In this document: positions 15,226-20,805 of the stretch, one piece after another | How positions within the stretch are numbered: the stretch's first letter is position 1 | Layout of the letters: every line of letters starts with the position of its first letter | Source of the DNA: Micavibrio sp. UBA1664 | Lineage (GTDB): Bacteria; Pseudomonadota; Alphaproteobacteria; Micavibrionales; UBA1664 | Assembly: GCA_002320485.1 (NCBI GenBank) | Contig: DCKW01000002.1 | Coordinates: forward strand, 1-24,523 | Direction: 5' to 3' | DNA: 24,523 bases | Notes under the pieces: model-generated | What the model saw: the letters and a program-made list of their open reading frames with translations, nothing else | The model's database searches: none | What the model was told of the DNA's origin: nothing | Made by a program: the position numbers and the translations under genes

Positions 15226-15836
15226 AGACTGAACCTTTCTTGTTTAAGTAAATCCCGTTGAGCCATGACAACGTTTTTGCGAATATCGGCATAAGACGCG
15301 ATAAAGGCGGTGTAATGCTCTGAATCACGCCAATCACAATAGGCAAGCAATTGATCGGAAAAAATTCGGGCCTGCGGTTTCATGATATCTAAAGTTTGAT
15401 TGCATACCCCTACTTCCTGCATGGATTCCACCATTTCAGGGGATGCATTTGCCTTTTGCAATTCTGAAATATAACTGCTGTAGTGTGAAAAATTGATAGG
15501 AGTTCCTTTACGGTTACCGCTGACAAGAGAGGTAAATTCCCTTTCGCGATCTTCCAGACCACATTGTGCCATTTTGGTTTCGAAGCATAGTGCCTCATGC
15601 TTCTCGCAAAGTCCCTGAACCATATCTTCAAACAATGACTCTAGCCTGTTTACATCGGCGGGATTGTCATTTTCCAATTCATCCAAGGCGTAACTTAAGA
15701 CCTGATAAATAATTTTGTTATCGCGTACATTATGATTTTGCGCAGCTTGTTCTGCGATAACCGCATACGAGCGGTTAAACATATGGCTGTCAGTCACACT
15801 TTTGAACAAACCGTTGAGTTTGGCGGATTGGAACAT
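15222..15836 (-). CDS. Hypothetical 204-aa protein, first gene of the HTH-paralog unit
   Basis: I do not recognise this protein. It is predicted soluble and almost entirely helical, with no signal peptide and five Cys scattered through the C-terminal two-thirds (GLCEKH, ALCFE, AQCGL, GVCNQ, AYCDW). The ATG is preceded by CAGGGAAAAC and AAAGG. It starts the unit 204-aa/C/B and overlaps paralog C by a GTGA junction, so the two are made together. It shares no HTH or NRQ motif with the paralogs, so it may be a partner protein. The promoter lies between it and the mdh terminator. The frame, coupling and conserved leader make a real gene very likely. Confidence 0.8.
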   Translation of the reverse strand: MFQSAKLNGLFKSVTDSHMFNRSYAVIAEQAAQNHNVRDNKIIYQVLSYALDELENDNPADVNRLESLFEDMVQGLCEKHEALCFETKMAQCGLEDREREFTSLVSGNRKGTPINFSHYSSYISELQKANASPEMVESMQEVGVCNQTLDIMKPQARIFSDQLLAYCDWRDSEHYTAFIASYADIRKNVVMAQRDLLKQERFSL

Positions 15837-15892
15837 CCTTTGTTTTCCCTGTTTTTATTTTTACTTTATGCAAAACACAAAAGAAAACGCAA
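15837..15892 (-). promoter_or_regulatory. Promoter and conserved leader of the 204-aa/C/B unit
   Basis: On the minus strand there is TTGCGT (15887-15892), an 18-nt spacer and TAAAGT (15863-15868). GTTTTGCATAA (15866-15876) overlaps the -10, and an A-rich stretch then ends in CAGGGAAAAC before the ATG. It aligns with the leader of paralog A with small indels. The -35 lies inside the 3' arm of the mdh terminator. Confidence 0.55.
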
Positions 15893-15909
15893 GGAATATT
15901 TCCCTGCGT
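15877..15909 (-). terminator. Rho-independent terminator of mdh
   Basis: On the minus strand the 10-bp stem ACGCAGGGAA/TTCCTTGCGT (one G-T pair) closes a 3-nt ATA loop and is followed by TTTCTTTTGTG. It begins 30 nt after the mdh stop and would separate mdh from the accessory block. Confidence 0.75.
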
Positions 15910-15938
15910 CCACATAAAATATAATTTAATTAGTTAGA

Positions 15939-16919
15939 TTATTTAAAAAGATGTTCGACAGCGGCACGCTCTTCACGCAGCTCGGTTTCCGTTTCTTTCA
16001 ATTTCTCCGCGGAAAAATCGTCAATCGATAATCCCTGTACAATTTCATATGTCCCATTGGAGCATTTAACCGGATATCCGAAAATAATACCTTCCTTAAT
16101 TCCGTATGATCCGTCACTTGGAACAGCCATGGAAACCCAGTTGTCACCGGATGTTCCCAACGCCCAATCGCGCATATGGTCGATCGCCGCCGATGCCGCA
16201 GATGCCGCAGACGATGCGCCACGTGCCTTGATAATTGCCGCGCCGCGTTGCTGAACAGTTGGAATGAACTCATCCTTGACCCATTTGAAATCAACAACGT
16301 CCACTGCCTTCGACCCGTTGACTTCGGCGTTCGAAATATCAGGATATTGTGTTGAGGAATGGTTACCCCAAATCGTCATGTATTTGACATCAGAACTATG
16401 CACATCCATTTTCGATGCCAGCTGGCTCAACGCGCGGTTATGATCAAGACGTACCATTGCCGAAAAACAGCTAGGATCTAGGTCAGGCGCATTCTGCTGT
16501 GCAATCAAAGCATTCGTATTGGCCGGATTTCCAACCACCAACACTTTTACGTCTTTTTTTGCATTATCGTTTAAGGCCTTGCCTTGCGGCGCAAAAATCG
16601 CACCGTTAGCCTCCAGCAGATCCTTTCTTTCCATCCCCGGCCCGCGAGGGCGTGAACCAACTAGTAATGCATAATCAACATCCTTAAATGCCACATTCGC
16701 ATCATCGGTTGTCACAACACCCGCCAATAAAGGGAATGCGCAGTCATTCAATTCCATGACAACCCCTTCCAACGCACCCAAGGCAGGTGTGATTTCCAGC
16801 AAGTGCAAGATAACAGGTTGATCGTTGCCTAACATCGCGCCCGACGCAATGCGAAACAACAATGCATATCCGATCTGACCTGCGGCCCCTGTAACGGCAA
16901 CGCGAACTGGTTCTTTCAT
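15939..16919 (-). CDS. mdh: Malate dehydrogenase (type 2, NAD-dependent)
   Basis: This enzyme oxidises malate to oxaloacetate with NAD in the last step of the TCA cycle. The 326 residues show the NAD-binding TGAAGQIGY loop (10-18), the active-site loop SRPRGPGMERKDLL with substrate-binding Arg92 and Arg98, GNPANTNA near 130-137, VRLDHNRA with Asp159, and WGNHSSTQYPD with catalytic His187. This is the 326-330-residue type 2 Mdh group, shared with eukaryotic cytosolic and Thermus or Burkholderia enzymes, and not the LDH-like Mdh that alphaproteobacteria usually encode in this operon position. The start is ATG. A DUF2336 gene lies 90 nt upstream and a good terminator follows, so mdh is not obviously cotranscribed with sucC. 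Confidence 0.97.
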   Translation of the reverse strand: MKEPVRVAVTGAAGQIGYALLFRIASGAMLGNDQPVILHLLEITPALGALEGVVMELNDCAFPLLAGVVTTDDANVAFKDVDYALLVGSRPRGPGMERKDLLEANGAIFAPQGKALNDNAKKDVKVLVVGNPANTNALIAQQNAPDLDPSCFSAMVRLDHNRALSQLASKMDVHSSDVKYMTIWGNHSSTQYPDISNAEVNGSKAVDVVDFKWVKDEFIPTVQQRGAAIIKARGASSAASAASAAIDHMRDWALGTSGDNWVSMAVPSDGSYGIKEGIIFGYPVKCSNGTYEIVQGLSIDDFSAEKLKETETELREERAAVEHLFK

Positions 16920-16956
16920 AATAAAATCCTTTCAAGACAAAAATAATTGATAAAAA

Positions 16957-16984
16957 AGCATAACATGATTGTAACAGGTTGCAA
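16957..16984 (-). promoter_or_regulatory. Candidate promoter of mdh
   Basis: On the minus strand, TTGCAA (16979-16984) and TATGCT (16957-16962) are 16 nt apart, about 38 nt upstream of the mdh ATG. It falls in the 90-nt gap after the DUF2336 gene. Assigned by eye. Confidence 0.35.
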
Positions 16985-17009
16985 TCCCTAGGGGATCCGT
17001 CCCCTCCTC

Positions 17010-18293
17010 CTAATCCTTGAAAAAATCTACCTGCCATTGCATCTCGTTATCCGTCATGGGATATTTTTCCCCGTTTTTCGGATAGAGAATTTCGCGCGGC
17101 TGTATTTTTCCGATTGTTTTTTGCACTTCCATGGCTGTTCGCATGGATAAGCCGGCCTTCCATACGGCTGAGGTAACCGATTTTGCAGACCCCATTGTCA
17201 GCATTTTTTTGATCACAGGCAGGGACAGACCGCTCAAGTATGATAACGCCCTGAAGACAAAATCATATTCGCGCAAGGCGAGCGCATCCTTTATGGCATC
17301 GTCATTCAGCTCGTTTTTTTGTGCCATTATCTGAACCTTATGGTGCGGGGTGATGGTGTTACCATCCTCATCAATCAGAAAATTGACCCGTCTAGATACC
17401 GTATCCATCAATTCATTTCTGATTTCGGCATCCATGTCCGTCCGCTCGAAAATCAGCTTTTGTATCGAGCTGTCAACAAACAGAATGATTTCCCGCACCA
17501 CCCGCGCCGGTAAATGGGATTGTAACGCCAAGGGCTTGTGCCATTCTGGTTTCTCAGGCGCACGTCGCAAGATGTCATCCAGCGCGGTTTCCGATAAATG
17601 GGCGCTCTGATTTTGGATCAATAATTGCCCTGCCTTTGTCTGATTGGTTTCAATAACCGCCGTTGTTACGTCGGCATTCAGGTCCTGCCGAACCGCAATT
17701 GCCTCCACCACCCAGCCGTCAGGATGGTTTTGCAAAATCTCGATCAACACCTCGTCAGGCACCGCCGAACATAATCTTAAAATTGGTTCGGACACCTGCC
17801 TTTCCAGATCCTTTGCCAGTTGCGCGGCCACCTCAGGCGGGGCATAAAGTTCGTCTTTCAACGCGGACGACAGGGCCAGACGCACTTTTAGCACTTCGTC
17901 TAGCGCTAATATTCCCAAGGCTTGCGCAGCGTAAGCATATAAATGTGCATATTGATCCTGAGACAAATCAGGAAGCAAAGATGTCAAACGTTGTATCAGC
18001 GCCAATTTGACATCGATATCGCTATCCTCCGCAAGAGAGCGGCTGATATGGACAGGCGTCGAGGGGTTTGAGGCGATCGCCCGCCTGACCGTTTCGCTTT
18101 CGTCATCTGCCAGATAATACAGAATTTCCTGATGGGTTTTGGGATTTTCGGCGACAGCTAACCTCTCTTTTGCCGATTTTGACCGCGCCATGATTTTTTC
18201 CTCTTCATATCGCGCGGGGTCGCGTGCCTGTTTACCGGCATTGAAAGGCGTTCCCGAAGGTTTTTTACCCCATATTTTTGAAAAAAAACTCAT
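17010..18293 (-). CDS. DUF2336 domain-containing protein
   Basis: This 427-residue soluble protein is built of short alpha-helical, HEAT-like repeats. Recognisable units include RLAVAENPKTHQEILYYLAD, SETVRRAIASNPSTP and VKLALIQRL. The typical DUF2336 core follows: VRLALSSALKDELYAPPEVA, then LAKDLERQVSEPIL and EVLIEILQN. DUF2336 proteins are common in alphaproteobacteria; no firm biochemical role is known to me. The ATG lies two bases after the zapE stop, so the two genes are almost certainly cotranscribed and translationally coupled. It is inserted between zapE and mdh, which are often adjacent in related genomes. Confidence 0.85.
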   Translation of the reverse strand: MSFFSKIWGKKPSGTPFNAGKQARDPARYEEEKIMARSKSAKERLAVAENPKTHQEILYYLADDESETVRRAIASNPSTPVHISRSLAEDSDIDVKLALIQRLTSLLPDLSQDQYAHLYAYAAQALGILALDEVLKVRLALSSALKDELYAPPEVAAQLAKDLERQVSEPILRLCSAVPDEVLIEILQNHPDGWVVEAIAVRQDLNADVTTAVIETNQTKAGQLLIQNQSAHLSETALDDILRRAPEKPEWHKPLALQSHLPARVVREIILFVDSSIQKLIFERTDMDAEIRNELMDTVSRRVNFLIDEDGNTITPHHKVQIMAQKNELNDDAIKDALALREYDFVFRALSYLSGLSLPVIKKMLTMGSAKSVTSAVWKAGLSMRTAMEVQKTIGKIQPREILYPKNGEKYPMTDNEMQWQVDFFKD

Positions 18294-18295
18294 CT

Positions 18296-19390
18296 TTATT
18301 TATCCATTGTCACGGTTTCGGTTTTTGCCAGATAGTCTTCCCCTTGCATCTCAAGCAACCGCGAAACCGTCCTTTCAAATTCAAAGGCGTGATCGGTTCC
18401 CGAATACAGCTTTTGCGGTTCAGCCTCCGCGTTTATAATCAGGCGCATTCCTGCATCATATAGTGTATCAATCAGCAGAATAAACCTTTTCGCCTCATTG
18501 CGGCGGTCATACCCCAAGCGCGGCACATGATTCAAAAACACGGTGTGAAATGCTTCGGTAAGGGCCTTATAATCGGCTGCGCCACGTGGTTTTTCACACA
18601 ATTCACCAAACCCTGTGAAGGCAAATCCGTCCACTGCCTGTTCTATCGGCAAAGTCCGCCCCTTAATGGAAAGTGTTTTTGAAGCGGAGTGTTGCGGAAA
18701 GGTTAGTTTCTCGTACAAAGTGCGCAGGCGCGTTTCCGAATGGATAAAATAAACGCCGTCCTCTCGTAAAGCCTGCTGTCTGTAATCCACATCAGAATCC
18801 AGATGTAAAATATCCATATGCTTTTTAATTATATCAATAAACGGCAGGAAGCGGGCGCGCTGCAACCCGTTTTTATACAAATCCTTGGGTGTAACATTGC
18901 TGGTGGCGATAACAGTCACACCCTCCCTAAACATGTTGCGGAATAACTCCGCCAATACCATGGCATCGGCAATGTCATACACCTGAAATTCATCGAAACA
19001 CAAAACACGCACGTTTGTAGCGATCTCTTTAGCAATTTGCGGCAGGGGATCTTTACCCCTGCCTTCATCACGCAGCATTTTAATCGTATTATGAACATCC
19101 AACATGAAAATATTAAAATGGACCCTGCGCTTTTCCTCCAGAGGTAGTGCTTCATAAAATAAATCCATAATCATGGTTTTACCGCGTCCGACACCACCCC
19201 ATAAGTACAGCCCTTTAATCAGATGTTTCGAGCCAAGCCCAAACCATGATTTTTTTTGAGGCTTGGATAATTCAATAAACAGATTATTGAGCCTGTCCAC
19301 GGCCTGATCCTGCATCCTGTCAGGTTTAAGTGCCTTTGTTTTTGCAAAGTTCTGGAATATTTCCCTGAAGTCTGTAATCTTTGTGTCCAT
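18296..19390 (-). CDS. zapE: Cell division protein ZapE / AFG1-family ATPase
   Basis: This is a P-loop ATPase of the AFG1/ZapE family, which in bacteria is linked to Z-ring constriction and in mitochondria to quality control. I start it at the ATG at 19390, giving 364 residues, the normal family length. A longer frame reaches 19510 but would run through the opposite xth gene. Motifs: Walker A WGGVGRGKTMIMDLFYEA (64-81), Walker B VLCFDEFQVYDIADAMVL with Asp133 and Glu134, the sensor region VIATSNVTPKDLYKNGLQR, and FTGFGELCEKPRGAADY near the C-terminus. The start codon overlaps that of the divergent xth by two bases. DUF2336 and mdh follow, the expected alphaproteobacterial neighbourhood. Confidence 0.95.
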   Translation of the reverse strand: MDTKITDFREIFQNFAKTKALKPDRMQDQAVDRLNNLFIELSKPQKKSWFGLGSKHLIKGLYLWGGVGRGKTMIMDLFYEALPLEEKRRVHFNIFMLDVHNTIKMLRDEGRGKDPLPQIAKEIATNVRVLCFDEFQVYDIADAMVLAELFRNMFREGVTVIATSNVTPKDLYKNGLQRARFLPFIDIIKKHMDILHLDSDVDYRQQALREDGVYFIHSETRLRTLYEKLTFPQHSASKTLSIKGRTLPIEQAVDGFAFTGFGELCEKPRGAADYKALTEAFHTVFLNHVPRLGYDRRNEAKRFILLIDTLYDAGMRLIINAEAEPQKLYSGTDHAFEFERTVSRLLEMQGEDYLAKTETVTMDK

Positions 19391-20150
19391 GAAGATAGCA
19401 TCATGGAACATCAATTCGATCAAGGCAAGACAAGAAAATGTGCTGGCCTGGATGGACGAGGCAAAGCCCGACATCCTGCTTATGCAGGAATTAAAAGGCA
19501 TTGAGGACAATTTTCCCAGACAACCATTCGAGGAACGTGGATACCATTTGGCAATCCATGGCCAAAAGGCCTATAACGGCGTTGCAATCGCATCGAAATT
19601 TCCTATAACAGAAATATCCAATTCAGTTCTTGACGGTGATGAACTGGCACGTTTCCTTGAAGTAGAGATTGAAGGCCTACGTATAATCAATGTATATTGC
19701 CCTAATGGAAATCCCGTTGATACCGACAAATTTTCGTACAAGCTAAGTTGGTTTGAGAGTCTGGCTGTGCGTCTACAAAGCATGATTGATCAGGATGTAT
19801 CGTTTGTGATCGGCGGAGATTTCAATATTATCCCGACCGCAAACGATGTCCATAATCCCGCCGACTGGGAAGGCGATGCACTTTACCGTCAGGAAGTCCG
19901 GGAACTTTGGCGTATCATGCGTCATATGGGACTATATGATGCCTACCGTATGAAACATCCGACTGAAACCGACTGCTATACATTTTGGGATTATCAGGCG
20001 GGCGCATGGCCGCAAAACAAGGGAATCCGTATTGACCATTTTCTGCTAACCCCTGACCTTGCCGATATTTTACAAGACTGCCGAATTGACCGTGCTCCAC
20101 GATCCTGGGATAAGGCATCCGACCATACGCCGATTATCATAGAAATATAA
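19389..20150 (+). CDS. xth: Exodeoxyribonuclease III
   Basis: This is a 253-residue Mg2+-dependent exonuclease and AP endonuclease of the EEP fold that acts in base-excision repair. It begins MKIASWNINSIKAR, the usual family start, so I chose the ATG at 19389 over a GTG two codons upstream. Metal and catalytic residues are visible: Asn7, Glu34 in LLMQELKG, the YCPNGNPVDTDKFSYKL segment, Asp144 and Asn146 in GGDFNIIPT, and the terminal SDHTPIIIEI with Asp245 and His246. There is no strong ribosome-binding site. It starts head-to-head with zapE, sharing bases 19389-19390, and is followed after 24 nt by erpA, probably in one transcript. Confidence 0.96.
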   Translation: MKIASWNINSIKARQENVLAWMDEAKPDILLMQELKGIEDNFPRQPFEERGYHLAIHGQKAYNGVAIASKFPITEISNSVLDGDELARFLEVEIEGLRIINVYCPNGNPVDTDKFSYKLSWFESLAVRLQSMIDQDVSFVIGGDFNIIPTANDVHNPADWEGDALYRQEVRELWRIMRHMGLYDAYRMKHPTETDCYTFWDYQAGAWPQNKGIRIDHFLLTPDLADILQDCRIDRAPRSWDKASDHTPIIIEI

Positions 20151-20174
20151 GCAAGGATTGATTATATTACCCCT

Positions 20175-20513
20175 ATGGATAATTTTAACTTTACGGTAAC
20201 AGATTCGGCCGCTTTCAGAATCGGTGAGATTATTGCAACGCAATCACTGGGGAAAGATTATTTCTTTAGATTGACTGTCGAAGGTGGCGGGTGTTCGGGC
20301 TTCCAGTATAAAATGGATATGGATAATAAATTGGCTGATGATGATATCGTTATTGAAAAAAACAACACGAAAACGGTCATTGATAGCGTATCTGCACAAT
20401 TTCTTTCCGGATCGACACTTGATTATGAAAGTAGCTTAGGCGGCTCTATACTCAAGGTGCAAAACCCTAATGCAGTATCTTCGTGCGGATGCGGCATTTC
20501 ATTTAGTGCCTGA
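20175..20513 (+). CDS. erpA: A-type iron-sulfur cluster carrier, ErpA-like
   Basis: This 112-residue HesB/IscA-family protein carries and delivers Fe-S clusters to apo-proteins. The three ligand cysteines are present: Cys40 in VEGGGCSGFQYKM and Cys104/Cys106 in NAVSSCGCGISFSA. The wording GGGCSGFQY and NPNAxSxCGCGxSFS is closer to ErpA than to IscA or SufA. It starts at the ATG at 20175, 24 nt after xth, and is probably cotranscribed. IscA-type assignment is the alternative; the A-type carrier call itself is firm. Confidence 0.9.
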   Translation: MDNFNFTVTDSAAFRIGEIIATQSLGKDYFFRLTVEGGGCSGFQYKMDMDNKLADDDIVIEKNNTKTVIDSVSAQFLSGSTLDYESSLGGSILKVQNPNAVSSCGCGISFSA

Positions 20514-20805
20514 TATTGCTTAAAAAGCGGGACCCCCTGCAATACTACCCTGTTCAAAGTGTATCCAGACGTAAATCCTAATCACAAGGGATCCCCCTAA
20601 AGGTAAATTTTAAATAATTCACCCTTAAGATATGTTTGCCTTCATAAAACGTAAAATGTCTATAAATGCGGCAAATTCTCGCCTTTGCTTATCATTGCAA
20701 ATTAATTTTTCATAAAGCAATGCTTTAATGAAAGTGAACTTACAATTAAATAATATTTATGTCAAGATATTTTTATGAAAAAAAATTATTGAATTTAAAT
20801 GGGTT
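20514..20805. other. AT-rich intergenic region between erpA and the SUV3-like helicase
   Basis: These 292 bp lie between convergent genes. I see no convincing ORF or RNA gene. There is one hairpin, TTTCATAAAGC/GCTTTAATGAAA (20708-20732), with an AAT loop and one bulged base but no T-tract, so it is not a clear terminator. Two C-rich snippets (GGGACCCCCT near 20528 and GGGATCCCCCT near 20589) are too short to interpret. Confidence 0.6.

Noticed and set aside
10147..15836. The mdh-sucC block as a prophage or integrative element
   Set aside because: A transglycosylase-like protein and HTH proteins hint at phage, but there is no integrase, structural gene, att-like repeat or tRNA junction, and base composition is not clearly different by eye.
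16192..16209. Short tandem repeat (GCCGCAGAT twice) inside mdh
   Set aside because: It encodes the Ala/Ser-rich helix normally present in Mdh at this place; ordinary coding composition explains it.
16990..17005. AGGGGA/TCCCCT hairpin between the DUF2336 gene and mdh
   Set aside because: The stem is only 6 bp and no T-tract follows on either strand, so I do not call it a terminator.
18296..19510. Longer zapE reading frame starting at 19510
   Set aside because: The extra 40 residues do not resemble ZapE and run antisense through the conserved N-terminus of xth; the ATG at 19390 gives the usual family length.
20708..20732. Hairpin in the erpA-helicase gap as a terminator or small RNA
   Set aside because: It is AT-rich with a bulge, has no T-run on either side, and lies about 195 bp from the end of erpA.
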